Source: Marsupella aquatica
Taxonomy: Eukaryota; Marchantiophyta
Assembly: GCA_973895155.1 (NCBI GenBank)
Contig: OZ316893.1
Span: 20,088,001-20,152,000 of the forward strand
Length of the DNA stretch: 64,000 nt
Reading direction: 5' to 3'
Shown piece after piece: positions 12,345 through 25,915 of the stretch (position 1 is its first letter; every line of letters begins with the position of its first letter). A model generated the notes under the pieces. It did no database searches, was not told where the DNA came from, and saw only the letters and a program-made list of their open reading frames with translations. A program made the translations under genes and the position numbers.

Positions 12345-15300
12345 TCATTCACCTCCCCTTCCTGAACCATCCGTGGATATATCTTGCATGCGAGCTTGTA
12401 CGCTGCTAGAAGTGAATTTCAGCGGCAAGGTTGCTTCTTTCACTAAAAAGTTCACAAGAATTCTGCCGTTTTCTGTCCCAGCAAGCTCTACGAGAGATAA
12501 AAAAACACTAGCTCCACCACGTAGAACCTGAAATATAGATGTCTGTCGTTGTGACAGCTCAACCAAAGATACCTGACAATGATGAAACAAGTTCAGACAA
12601 GTTTATCCAAGTAGATGACAAATCTGCCCACACTCAGTTGTGGGTGAACTTGCGATAGGATTTAGTTCCTGAGACACCAGAAATCTGTATGTAGCCCATT
12701 AACTGCTGCTGAAGCTGTGTCAAATGCAACAAGAAGAAGCACACATACATATAGCAAACGCTTAACACAGACCATAACTGGGAGCTGCAATCCAAAATTT
12801 GTCGGCACTTCACAAGAAGTCCCAGGGGTTGGCTCAAAATATACCAAAATTGAAAACGACAAGTATTTCTTGACTCCAAATAGCAATAAAGTTGGAAAAA
12901 GTCACCTTCTCATTTAGTGCAATTCCTGCCTTCACCTTGGCAATCGCAACTGCCCTCCAGAAACCACCTACAGCATCAACTAGGCCGCGATTTGCAGCTG
13001 CTTTCCCAGTCCACACTCGTCCTTGCGCAACCTCTTCCATCTTTTCAATCTGAAGAGAGATCAACATGACTTAAGGCTACTACCTTACCGTTACACATAT
13101 TCGTCTGTTGTATTTTTCAAACTGTGAATAGCCATGTATGTTTATTGAGGAAATAACTATTTCTTTCTTTTGAATAATTCGTTTATAACCAATAAGGAAA
13201 AGACAAGAAATTCACAAGGGAACGCTCTCAAAGAATCAACTACAGAAGCAGAGAATTAGGGTAGAGGATATAACTCTTGCAGAGTAAACCAGATTTATGT
13301 ATTTGGAAATCCATGACTTGAGATTGACTGAGGCCTTCAAACAAGACAAGGACAAGTAATGCAGCTGTCTAGAAGCATACCTCCATGGACCTGGAGAGGG
13401 CAGCCTTATCTCGAAATGACTTGTATGAATTTTGAGCACTCTGCGCAAAATACTCCTGCTCCTCTGGGCTGCAAAGACAATAAGCGAGTTCTATTTGAAC
13501 ATGGCACGCTGACTTTCACCTAAACTATCACGAAGATCAGTATTGCAAAGGAACATAGGCAGAAAATTGTAAAGCTTACTTAGTTGCCGGTTCTGTGGTC
13601 ATTCACCCAGAAAAGACACAGCTAATTAGGTTGCACCCAGGACTAAATATATTCAATATATGAGGGAAGGAAATCCAAAGACATGAGAATGAATTCCCCT
13701 TCCCAGATCCGGACATCCGGATATCTACCGTAATTTCTTCCAAAAAGGCCCCAGACACTTGAACACCAACACCCTCGGGGCCACCTATACGCCTAAGAAT
13801 CTAGGGAGAGTATCCAAAGTCCACATTAAGGACCTCCGGATATCCTTCACAAAGGCTAGTAACAACTCACTCTCCCTTTACTTGCTATTCTACCTTCCTG
13901 GCGACCTGTCCATTAATTTATTCATGGTTTGAAATCAATTTAGCTGTATTTTTTCTTTGTTCGATCTGCAGTGATTTCTTCAACTGTCCCATCAATATTG
14001 TAACTCAAAAGACAACTTCTATTACACCCACCATATCCTGATATCTGCAGCCCTATTCAACGAATTTTTCCTTCTAAAATTCTCCAATCCATGTTTCCCT
14101 ATGCCAAGTATTTTTGTGTAAGGATTAAGATTATCCACATAAGCCAGGTAGAATTGCCATAAGGCTTTCGCGCTAACAGATATACTCAAAAATATTATTC
14201 AAGCCAATTAATTGACATAGCATCACAGGTTCCTACGGAGCTATCCAATCAAAGGAACTTCATCCAAATTCAGCGAAAACATGATTGAAAAATGCGTGAC
14301 CCCACACTAAGATGAACCACACCCTAAACTGTGAGCACGAACAGAAAGTGCATTCAAAGGAAAAGCTACCTCCACTCAGCACAGACTCATGATAAATAGA
14401 ATGATGTGCACCTGAAAGAACGTTGTTCGGCATCAAGTTCAGCAAATCGTCCCCTAGAGATGATCTCCTTCGTATAGCCAATGCGCTCATATAGCTGTCC
14501 AAGATTAAACTTTCCTGACAGGGCCACAACTGTTGTTAGCACATGTAGCCTGGGAAGGGGTATCTATCACAGCATCAACAATCATGTGGATCTAAGATGC
14601 TATCTAAAATGCCGAAAGACTACACAGATAACATATTCTCTACGTAGGATATATTAGATACCTGTTACAACTCCAATCGATCCCGTAAGAGTGAGGCCCT
14701 CTGCGACAATAACCCCAGCAGCCATGGCCATGTAATAACCTCCACTTGCAGCGACATCCGCCATGGACGCAATGACTGGCTTCTTGGCAGCCAAAAGCTT
14801 TATCTCCCTCCACATTCTACGAATTTGACAACAATCCCAACCTTTGAGTATGCTCACTGTCAACTCTGAAGTCATGGTCTAAATTCTAAATGGACTTATA
14901 TACGACAATCCAGCGAAAGATGACAGATCATTTAGTGCTAGTGAGCTCATCTTATGCATTCGGTTTCAACGTTATAGACCTGCAGCCCTTCTAACTTTTC
15001 GTCCCGATTTGAGCACAAGGTCACACAACTCATGCAATTCCTTACCAAAACATTTCCCTGCAACGGATTATTATATCCGTACTAATACTCAATAGAACTA
15101 AGGAGACAGAATATAGGTCAAGATAAAACGACACTCACAAGTCAGATGCCAGGGCATCACCACCTGGACTATCAATTCGTAGTACGACCGCCTTAAATTC
15201 TTTCGCGTCTGTACCAAAAATTGCATTTCAGCAGTCTGGGTTACATACTTTCAAATATAATCAACGTCGCCAATGTCGAAGGGACATCAGATACTAAGCT

Positions 15301-18300
15301 TTGTACTCAACCATGAAAACTGAGAAGTGAAAGAGGAGAGAGAAACCTCGAACTCTTCGAATCTTCTCAATAAACGAGTCGCTCACGATACCCTCTCCAG
15401 AAATTCCGAGGCCTCCACGTGCTCGGCTGATACCTCCCACAGCTCGGATGACAGCAATTTTTGTGCGACCTCCGGATAACCCAAGAGTCCATTCCTTTAC
15501 TTTTGAATACCGTCTACATGATTACAAAGAAACACAACCAGCTAATCTCAGTCCATGCTCCTGTTTAACCTATACAGCAAACAAAGAGCCAATTCCATCT
15601 CTTTGTATTCGATTGAAATGCTAATGAAACTCAATCGCAGGGAAAACTTTTATGTCCCTATTGTTTTTGTCCTTTTCCTCCAACACATCCATTGAAACTT
15701 GTATGTCCCGATTACATTTGTCTATTGTTTTAGACACCAATCAAGGTGCCGCAAGCAAAGCCTACTAGCCATATCTACAATCTCTAAAAATCTGTAATTT
15801 ATCCATTCAAACCTTTCTCGAAGCTATAAAAACTCAACCTCTTCGTTGATACTGCTAAAAGCATACATACTTGTAACACAACAAATACTCTGTAAGTTGT
15901 CCCCATCAACAATATATTTCCAGACCATGGGACCGTATTCATCGCGTGGGACCCAACAAAGCCGTGCAATGAACAATGTAGAAAAACCAAAGAGAGATCT
16001 TACTTGTAGTCAACACTTGGAAGCTTCTTGCCTTCCTTAATTCCTAGTCTCTGCTTCACCATTTCCTCCACCTGAGACAGTCATCATCACTCAGAATTCT
16101 TGTAGTGAAAGTATCTCGTTTGAAGGTCTGCATCTTCCACCGAGCTTTGCAATGAATATTGACCTACTTCAGCAGCACACGCAAATCCAGAGTTTAAGTA
16201 ACTAAATACCTCATCCTCATATTTTAAATCTGTTATCCACCCTCCTTCCTTTAACTTAGGTAGCTCGAAAATGCCTGCATTGAGTAACTCTTCCACTTCG
16301 TTCTTTGTCTTACCTGTTTTACACTCACCAAATCCACGAATGCTTCGAACTTTAGAAAAGATGGTAAGCAAACAGTATCTTAACGCAGCAGAATCGCTCT
16401 TTGTATCTCTCGGTTAGAATGGATAACGAATATACCTTAAAGTCTTTAAGCTTCGAAAGGGGCATGAACACAACCTGCCGGAGAGAGTAATATTAAGAGA
16501 GGTGACAGGTGTAACCTCACCCAAGAACTTTGTATAACCTCAGTTACAATTGTAACAAACACTACCATCGTGCAAGAGTTCTAGCTACAACGCCTTACGA
16601 GGATGATGATGTGAAACCCAGCGCAAAACTAGCAGAGCATGGACTTGCCAAATCTCAAAACATTCCCTGCTTGCTATTATGAGGGAACCTTAAACCCAAT
16701 TTCGATTCTTAGTCGAAGTTCTTTGGCACAAGCTCTCTACTCCGACAGCTACTAGAGGCAGTATTAATGAGGTGATACTGACTGATATCTATATTCCGAG
16801 ACCATGGCCCTGTTGTTGCAACTTGATATATTAGAGTCTTAGTAATTGACTGTAAAATTGTTCATTGCAGTTTTCAATTCATACTTAGAATGGGAAGCAA
16901 ACAGACCTCTTGAGGTTGAAACTCCATGAAGCCAATTATCGTAGATATCATCAAGGAGAGCAGTCAGCATCTCCCGGTTCGGTTCGGACATACTTTTCCT
17001 TGTAACCTGATCACCCAAACTCTTGTACTTTCCTATGGCTTGGACCTGTGGTTCGACACCAACTTTCTCCAACACACCTGCTAACATGCAAAGCACGGAG
17101 CTGCAGAGTTTAGAAATTATTGAATTACACACAAAGCCTCAAATAAATCCAGAAGTCTTCTCAGATGCAAATACCCTAAAGATGGCCATCCCTTACGGAT
17201 CACCACATGAAAGGTTACTTAAGAAGTAGCTATTGCATGTCATTTAGCGACAGTCACATGAACAACTATCAAATAAATCTCCAGAGACAAACTCGATGCA
17301 GCATAGATGTCCAATGAGCTGACCTCCAAGGAATGTTGCCTGCACCTTGAGACCCAGTAGCGATATGTATGCTCCAGGAGGGGCGTATACCTCCCCACAT
17401 TTGCAAGCGAGATAGTACTCCTTCTCACCAGCAACAACTATAAAACCTATTACAAACTTTCCTGCAGTACAAAGTCAGACGTAACCTCAGTAAGGGAACA
17501 AGTGATCAGTAACTAAATCGCAAGAAACAAGAAGCAAGTGTTGGAATAACACAACAACGATGAATCGAGTACCTGATTTTTTGAAATAGTCAAGATGACG
17601 ACAAATTTCATCAATTTTTCCCCATCCGCACTCTAAGGGCTCAAAGCGAATCACGATTCCTACAATTCGAGGATCATGTGCTGCTTTGATCAGGTTTTGA
17701 CAGATCATTGGCAGTGAAAGGCCCTGTGAAAAACGACCCGGGACCTGCTCTGTAACCTGATTCAGACCAGTGCCTCTGTAAGATATGCATTCACCTATCG
17801 AGAGATTAAGGCAAATCATTCATGACGGCGGTCATTCAATCGCTTATATGGTTGCCAGCAAACAATTATGTGATTATTTAAGGGTCAAATGCACATAGGT
17901 GCAACATTGTAGGTTAAGAACCAGACCTATGTATAGCGAGTTGCGACGACAAATGCACTATGATAGCTCCGAAGATTGGAGATATCTTCTCTGTTTATTT
18001 TTTAGTACTGACAACCCTTCAGCTACTAGCATCTGGAACTCACCGAGCCTCCAAATTTCAGCTTTAGAACACTGCCTTTCTTCACTCTTTGCCACGGGAA
18101 GGCAATCAGCATCCGGCATTTCGTCACAAAGCCGTCCCATCCTCCACGCTCCTGATACTCAAGTTCTCCAGACGGGTATTCTTCTTTAAATGTCGCTCCA
18201 TTTGCCTCGACTGGACTCTCTTTTGAGCTACTTGTTTGCTCTACATCTTTATTTTCTGTCACTTGTTGCTCTGCTTTCTCATCGAGTGCTCGGACTGAAC

Positions 18301-19471
18301 TTCCCCATCTCCCGAAACGTTGTGTGTCACCTAAGAGGGGCAACAATACCCTAGAGGTTCCCTTCTGACCACAATCCCTGACCGAGGTCCTAGAGAGATT
18401 TACCCTCCCACTTCCATGCCGATAAAATGCTTTGATAGATCTAACCTGCAAACAAAAATTCGATTCGAATCGACGTAAGCCTGGGAGACATACAGAGATG
18501 AACTGAAAAGGGGAAACCAAAACTAGACGAAATCAATACGAACAGACATCAAACATATCAAAGACACTTGAGGAACAATGGTAGACAAGAAATTGTCACT
18601 GTATCTCAGAACTATGCCCTGTGATATTATATCATAATTAACAATTTCTTCCCAGAAAAAAAAAAGATTCACTTCACGTTCCTGTAACAAATGCTCTAGT
18701 TCATGAAATGTTCGAACTGACAGCTGCAGGCATGCTTGTAGGAGCCATGAACTTTGAACGCCGTGCTCTTTCATTCAAGAACCATTGGAACACCCAAACC
18801 GAAGGCCAGTGACCAAATTAATTTATGTTTCGTTTATTTTACTCTCATGAAGTCACAAATGATCAACTCCTTTACGTCACTCCATACAAGAAAGCCGAGA
18901 AAACGATTTCAAGGATTATTGGTAGGAAGAAAGCTGGCTTTTGAAATGTGTTCACTCCATTTAGTAAAAGGAAACCACAGGATGCAAATGGTTGACAAGC
19001 GGTTCAATTCAGCTAAGGTCACAAGTCCACAAACTCATGATCAAAGATACAGTTGTAAGATTCCACAAACTTGACGATTGCTTGTTTAGGTTGTAAAATA
19101 ATTGTATCTAAACAGCACTTTGCAGCTGAGTTTATTTACACTTGTTGATTTATGTACAAATAAAATTGCTGGATGCATTTTGGTCATTTTCTCAGCGAAA
19201 GGTCTCTAGTACATAGTTGAGCCGGCACTTTTTCGATTCTCCATTTTAATCAAAGCAGCACAGGGAGGGAAAACAGCCACCATATGTGTTGTCTACTTGA
19301 AAAACAGTGGAAATACATAGCGTGTCATACAAAATGGAGCCAGCGGCCAGCTTAATTGCTTCGTCTGCCCAACAGGCATCCTTCTGGAGTGAATGCAGAT
19401 CGGGTGCAACAGTGAGAAGAATTCAGACGACAAGGCAAAGCTGTACCTGATTCGGGAAGTGTGCATCGCAT
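12345..19471 (-). CDS. Chloroplast signal peptide peptidase SppA / protease IV, about 14 exons
   Basis: Membrane-associated serine protease of family S49, on thylakoid membranes in plants. Coding exons: 19471-19447 (tentative), 18480-18044, 17756-17573, 17461-17324, 17077-16907, 16313-16210, 16071-16004, 15513-15347, 15208-15139, 14816-14662, 14514-14412, 13468-13381, 13049-12906, 12572-12345. All GT-AG and phase-consistent; about 693 aa, close to Arabidopsis SPPA. Two S49 domains: the first has [24 protein letters not shown] and IGKYKS with the candidate catalytic Lys near residue 280; the second has [14 protein letters not shown] and [15 protein letters not shown] with the nucleophile Ser near 479, [20 protein letters not shown] and [15 protein letters not shown]. 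Exon 2 has no ATG, so an upstream exon is required. MRCTLPES at 19471 splices in phase and gives an Arg/Ser-rich transit-like N-terminus, but this first exon is a guess. Confidence 0.93.
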
Positions 19472-21058
19472 CCCAAAAGAGCTGACACGAGCGCTCTCCC
19501 TGAAACGCTCGTCATGTATGGAAGAGAGGTTGAAACTGACTATTGGCAGGCGATCATGAGCAGTAGAATCATGAGCAGTAGAATTGCGTAGATTCAGTAA
19601 TTTCTCCCCCACACAGTGCAACCTTCAATTCCCAAGAAATTGGACGACGCCTGAATTGTCGTAGATTGTCGGGAGAAACACAGCATCCGCGAGCAAAACA
19701 TCGCAGGAAAGAGGGAGAACAACACAATCAGTGAATGCGATAAGCCTAGCGGGGGAGAAAAATGCAAAGCAAAGAAATGAAGACAAACATCATGACAAGG
19801 CCATTTCGCTCAATTCCTGTGACACATCACCAATTCAAAATTCCGCCAGACTCCGGGCAAATTGAAATCAGAGTTCGGATACTTTTCACAAACCTGGGGT
19901 CCAGAAACGAGTTGGCATGCATGAAAATCGCTTGCAGGATCCGGTGCAAGAATTCAGGCAAGGGAGGAAGGCCCCGTCGAACAAGCGCTACTCTCCAATT
20001 AATCTCATCCACTCCACACCGCTCCTGTCTCGTGTACAGCTCTTCTTCTCTCGTGTCCCTGTTCCGCTGAGGTCCACTCGAGCCCCAGTTACTTTTGCCG
20101 CATGGTCGCATCCAAAGATGACGTGGTTGGTTTCAGTTACCCCATAACCTTACTGTGGTCAGGAAAGTGTCTCTCATTGTCCTGACTTACACTAGTGATA
20201 TGATATGTAACGTAAATTAGTTTGTGGACCCCTGGCTACATTTTTTAGGCATTAAACCTATCCATAAACCTGCTTAACCCTGGATGGGTGGTGAGTGATT
20301 TCGGAAAAACTAACTATGAAACCAAAATTGACGCATGAAACTTTTCCCCGAATCCAAGCTCTTCTTCTCTCATGTCCTTGTTCCGCTGAGGTCCACTTGA
20401 GCCCCCGTTACTTTTGCCGCATAGTCGGATCCAAAGATGACGTGGTTGGTTTCAGTTACCCCATAACCTTACTGTGGTCAGGAAAGTGTCTCTCACTGTC
20501 CTGAGTTACACTAGTGATACGACATGTAAAGTAAATTAGTTTGTGGACCCTCTAGCTACATTTTTAGGCATTGTTCAATAAAAATAATGTATGTAATATT
20601 AGCTTTAGCTCAAGTTGTGAGAGGCTATTATGGTACACAATGCTCTGGTAACACATATTATTATGATGAGATAGTTTTACAAATTTTAGTAAAAGCATAG
20701 GAGAAATTACCTCATCCAAATGTGATTTTGTTATCTTCTTCATAATGACCAGGAAAATGAGGGGTTTTAGCTTGAGTTTTGAGAGGCCAATATGGTCCAT
20801 AATGCTCTGCTAGCAGGCATTTAAACACTTAAGATCTATGAGAATTGTTAACTAATTTTAGAACATTAAATAACCCCAAGGCAGAGTTTGTGTTTACGTT
20901 AATTGATTTGGGCATCGGATGGCACTATATTCGACCACTAAAGTGCCATGGCACTCAATTTGAGTTGAGAAGATTACTTTCTCAAGATCAATTGAGAAAT
21001 ATGATTTTCTCAACAACGAACCCTAATGTTTCTAGTAGCTAAGTCCTGTTTGTAGAAG
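19472..21058. other. Upstream region of SPPA with a duplicated 216-bp block
   Basis: No other gene recognised. Two direct copies of a block, 20038-20253 and 20357-20572, start AGCTCTTCTTCTCTC and run through GTTCCGCTGAGGTCCACT, CAAAGATGACGTGGTTGG, CTTACTGTGGTCAGGAAAG and TACACTAGTGATA to TTTTTAGGCATT. They are about 93% identical by eye, 319 bp apart start to start. A shorter direct pair (TTTAGCT..AGTT.TGAGAGGC..ATATGGT.CA.AATGCTCTG) lies at about 20600-20650 and 20768-20816. The blocks lie 0.6-1.1 kb upstream of the tentative SPPA start. Confidence 0.65.
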
Positions 21059-21063
21059 ATTTC
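21059..21063. repeat. Target site duplication ATTTC, left copy
   Basis: ATTTC directly abuts the 3' LTR end (TGTTGAGC on the plus strand) and is repeated at 37066-37070. A 5-bp duplication is the Copia standard. It fixes both element borders and shows the outer LTR ends are original. Confidence 0.93.
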
Positions 21064-21408
21064 TGTTGAGCATAGACGACGATTGCAACGGCAAGCCCAT
21101 GAACCATCCAACGCACAATAGTCGACACAGAGAGATACGTGGTTCACCTCCACATGAGGCTACGTCCACGGGAACACACAAGAGCTTTACTGCACTCTAG
21201 GCCGACCGGCCATACCAAGCATCCACAGCACAAGCTCTCCCTATCTCTCAACTGGCTCCATAACAATGAACCTGAGTTCCACCTCTCCAAGCAAACACCG
21301 CTTGGTTATAGAGTGTGCACAGCATGACTAACCTAACCAAGTCTGCGACTAAGGTTAGTCTTAACTACGGTACATTCGTAACTCTAGACCTAAGAGTAAA
21401 TCCTAACA
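21064..21408 (-). repeat. Copia 3' LTR
   Basis: A 345-bp LTR. Read on the minus strand it begins TGTTAGGATTTACTCTTAGG and ends CTATGCTCAACA, with TG...CA termini. It is adjacent to the polypurine tract at 21409-21420. Confidence 0.95.
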
Positions 21409-21420
21409 ATCTCCCCCTTG
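21409..21420 (-). promoter_or_regulatory. Copia polypurine tract
   Basis: The minus strand reads CAAGGGGGAGAT immediately upstream of the 3' LTR, where plus-strand DNA synthesis would be primed. Confidence 0.85.
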
Positions 21421-21598
21421 ACTCTGGTCTAGGGGAGGGTAAAGACTGCTACCAGTATGACTGCTCAGCGGGAAGTTCTGGAAAGAAAACCAAACCAATT
21501 TTTTCCCTCTTTATAGAGAGTAGACCAAAACTAAGCCGTAGCCTATACAAGGAATGAGCAAGAGCATATCTCAGTATCTACACAAATGTTAAGTAACC

Positions 21599-24500
21599 CT
21601 ACTTGTGAGGCAATTGCAAAACCTGCAACGCATCACGGTGTCTAGAAAAACTCTCCAAAGGAATCACTTTGGTAGAAGCGTCAGCCGGGTTGAGTTTACC
21701 ATCAATCTTGACTAGCTCAAACATATTATCAGACACAGCCTGCCTGATAAAATGGTACCTAATGTCGATGTGCTTCACTCTGCTGTCCATCACCTGGTTC
21801 ACAGCAAGGTGGAGTGCACTCTGACTATCACAGTGGAGCTTCACATTCCCCTGTGGCAATCCCATCTCAGTGATAAGTCTATCCAACCAAATCGCTTCCT
21901 TTGCTGCTTCCGCTGCTGCAACATACTCCGCTTCTGTAGTAGACTGAGCAATACACTTCTGCAAAGTAGACCTCCAACTTATGCATCCACCTCCAAGTGT
22001 GAACACATAACCTGTTGTTGACCTCCTCCGATCCAGATCCTGTGCATAGTCAGCATCTACATAGCCCATCAATGATCTAACATTATCAGCATGTGCATCA
22101 AACAATAGACCATGATCCACGGTACCCTTCAAATACCGAATAATCCACTTCACTGCTTCCCAGTGTACCTTCCCTAGATTCGACATGTACCTGCTCACCT
22201 TGCCCATAGCCATGGTAAGATCAGGTCTAGTGCAAGTCATCAAATACATGAGACTCCCCACTGCCTTGTCATACGGAACCTTTGACATCAACCCCTTCTC
22301 TGTGTCATTCGTAGGACAGAACGCTGATGATAACTTGAAGTGTGGAGCCAACGGGGTACTTACTGGCTTGCTATTCCCCATGTTGAACCTTGCAATTACC
22401 TTCCTCGCATAACTGCTCTGCGTCAACCATAGCTTGCCAGCCTCCAAGTCCCTAGTGATCTCCATACCCAAAATCCTCTTAGCTGGCCCTAAGTCCTTCA
22501 TCTTAAACTCTGCACTAAGCAGTACCTTGAGCTTAACAATCTCAAACCTATCCTTGGCTGCAATTAGCATGTTATCCACATAAAGTACTAAAACAATGAA
22601 CCCAAAGACAACATTCTTCACCGGTTTAAGATACACACATGGGTCAAACACACTCCTGTGAAAGCCTTGTGCACGAATCCAATCATCAAACCGCTTATTC
22701 CACTGTCTTGGTGACTGCTTCAACCCGTACAAGGATCTCAGCAATCTGCAAACCAAATCCTCTTGCCTTTTCTTCACAAAACCTAGCGGTTGTCTCATGA
22801 AGATCACCTCTTCCAAGGTGCCATAGAGGAAAGCTGTGACAATATCCATCTGATCTAGCAGCAGACCAAACATAACAACAAGCACACACAATAGCCGTAT
22901 TGTTGAGTACTTAGCAACTGGTGAGAAGACCTCATTGTAATCCACACCTTTTTCCTGTGTGAATCCCTTGGCTACCAACCTAGCCTTGTAGACCTTCGAT
23001 CCACCTCCTTTGGACTGATCCTTCAGCTTGTATATCCACTTGCTGTCCACCACTTGCTGTCCCTTAGGCAGCTTGACAAGCTCCCAAGTTTTATTGTCCT
23101 TCAGTGACTGCATCCCCATTTGCATTGCTGCAGTCCACTCCTGCTTCTCCTTTGAAGCACTTACTTCATGAAATGAAGAAGGTTCACCTTCTTCCAAAAT
23201 CAACGCATCACCCTCATCGTCAGTAACAAAATCCTCCTCTTGCAACTGAGATGAATCAACCCACTGTCCATACCTTGGTGGAGCACGTACAGTGCGACCA
23301 GATGCTCTTCTAGCCGATGACTCCGGTTGATCTGCGTGTGCTGGTACAATTTGAAGCTCAGCAGCATCCACTTGCTGCTCACCAGCATCAACAAACTCCT
23401 CTGATTCCTCTGGCACAGGAACCAGCTCCATAATTGTAGCAACTCCTTCTCTCTGGACATGCACCTCATAACCAATCTCCCTCTCAACGAGATCCGGGAT
23501 AGGAGATTTTCCTTTGTCAATACGGGAGACCTGAGTATTCTCCCCCTCCTTCAATAATCTGGATTCATTGAAGAAAACATCCCTACTGACAACGAGCTTA
23601 CAGGCAATAGGATCCCATAGCCTATAGGCTTTCACACCACTCTGGTACCCAAGAAAAACACATTTCTTGGAGGTAGAATCCAACTTGGTCCTATTCTGCT
23701 TCGGTGTGAGAGCATATGCATCACTTCCAAAAACTACCAAGCCATGATAGTCTGCTTGCCGCTTATAGCGCATCTCAAACGGTGTTTTGAAATTGATAGC
23801 ACTAGAAGGAGAAAGATTTACCAAATAAACTGTGGTATTAACAACTTCTGCCCAAAATTCTTGTGGTAAACCTGATTGGCTCAACATACTCCGTGACCGC
23901 TCCAACAATGTCCGATTGAGCCTCTTAGCGACACCATTCTGCTGCGGAATATAAACTATGGTGAGATGGCGAGTTATCCCCTGTTCTGAACAGTACTCTT
24001 CAAATTCCATTGAAATGTACTCCCCGCCGTTGTCTGACCTCAGACTCTTCACCCTTGTATCCAAACACTTGACCGTGTTTCCAGTCTGATTCTCCACCTG
24101 GGCCTTCCACTTCTTAAAAATGGACAAGACATCAGACTTATGCGTCATGAAATAAATCCACACAAATCTTGAGTAATTGTCATTAAATGATACATAGTAC
24201 AACTTTCCAGAGTGTGAGGGAGTCGGGGATGGACCCCACACGTCACTATATATGTACTCAAGAACCACTTTAGAACAATGAGTTCCAACACCAAAAGCAC
24301 GACGATGCTGCTTTCCAAGAATGCAATGCTCACAGAACTCTAATTTACAAGATTGCAAATCAGAAATGAGTTCATTCTTCCGTAAGATAGCCAAACCCTT
24401 CTCACTCATGTGGCCTAGCCGTGAATGCCACAGTTGAGTCATCTCCTCGTGAGACTTTGTTACATTGGCCTCTCCACATACAGTATTGCCATGTAACACA

Positions 24501-25915
24501 TATAAATTCTTTTGTCTGCTCCCCTTCAAAATCACTGTCTCTCCCGACCTGACTTAAAGTTTACCATCAATAACGCTCCATTGATGACCATTTGAATCCA
24601 ACACACTGAGTGAAATCAGATTCTTACGCATGCCAGGTACATACCTGACTCCGGACACTGTGCGCACAGCGCCATCAAACATTTGAGTCTTCACAGACCC
24701 AATTCCCTCAATTTGACATGAGTGATCATTTCTCATCAGAACTGAACCGTTTGAAACAGAGTAAGAACTGAAAAACTCACGAATTTAACAAATATGAAAA
24801 GAGCAAGCACAATCAAGAATCCACACATCATCTGCTCTCCTAGATGACGTGCACAGGGCATACCCCCGACTTCATAAAACATACTCATCATTGAGTAAAT
24901 CAGCTTCTCCATCAACCCTAGCCACATTTGCCGATGAAGTTTCCGCTGCCTTTCCCTTACAGTCTCGCTTGAAGTGTCCAACTTGGTTGCACTTCCAACA
25001 TGTCACCTGCCTCCTCTGAGGGGATTTACCCCTGGACTTAGATCTGGATTTAGATCTAAATTGGGTTCTATGGTCCCTAGTTGGTCGCTGCATACTCCTC
25101 CCACGGTTAACATTGAGGGCAGCACCAGATGATGAAGGCTGTGACGTGATGTGCATCTTCTGCTGAAGATCATCACTAAGCAGAGAACTTACCATGTCAT
25201 TGTATGAAATGGTATCCCTATCACGATGCAACAACACTCGTGATAGGGACTGGTAAGATGGGGGCAATGAACTAAGAAGTTGCAGAGCCTTCGTCTCATC
25301 ATTCAAAGTCTCACCAAGGTTTTCCAAGTCAACGACCATGTCATTGAAAGCATCCACATGGTCTTGCAACTTCGTACCAGATTCCTTCATCCTGAAACTC
25401 ATCAGTTTGTAGGAAGTGTAGAGCCGGTCAAATGACAAGTCCTTGCGGTGATACTTGCTCTGCAATTCCACAAACAAGGACATGCAATCCTTATGTACAC
25501 CTAACTGCTTGATGATGGGAGGCATGAGATAGAGTGTAACACACCACATTCCCTACTCCTGCATGCGGTCCCATTGTTTCTCATCAACATCGTCTTCACG
25601 AGGGCTCAGCAGTTGGCCCATCCCTGACGCATAGAGCACTCCCTTCACCTGCTTCTCCCATAGCAAGTAGTCAGAGCGCCCATCATACTTTGTCACTTCA
25701 TACTTGGGTCCCCCAAGCTTGAAAGTCCTCATCTTCTTCTTTGGCACTACCGTGAGCTCCGGTAGTAGTACTGCTTTCTCCACCACACGTCGCATCGGTG
25801 ATGGTATCGGTGTCACGTGCTCTTCCTCTTGCTCCTCTCTCTGCCCCTCAAACCGCCGCGATGATCCTCGTGCTTCAAGTTCCACGTCTTCAAAAAACTC
25901 CTCCGAATCACTCAT
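21599..25915 (-). pseudogene. Copia gag-pol polyprotein, inactivated
   Basis: One reading frame of about 1,440 codons begins MSDSEEFFED at 25915. It holds a gag domain, a CCHC knuckle (CWKCNQVGHFKRDC), a protease core (WILDCACS, usually DS/DT-G), GAG-pre-integrase (LWHSRLGHMSEKG), integrase core (SDVWGP, LRSDNGGEY), RT (QMDIVTAFLYG), and Copia RNase H (STTEAEYVAAAEA, KHIDIRYHFIR). Four in-frame stops break it: TAG 25553-25555, TGA 24872-24874, TAA 24785-24787 and TAA 24554-24556. No frameshift is needed. The downstream 978-codon stretch is open, but two catalytic positions are altered: integrase NGVAERMNR is NGVAKRLNR (Glu to Lys, 23924-23926) and RT YVDD is YVDN (22571-22573). The copy is therefore inactive. 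Confidence 0.95.

Noticed and set aside
18523-18774. Minus-strand open frame from ATG 18774 as the SPPA first exon
   Set aside because: It is not transit-like, has no phase-compatible donor into exon 2, and a stop separates it from the exon 2 frame.
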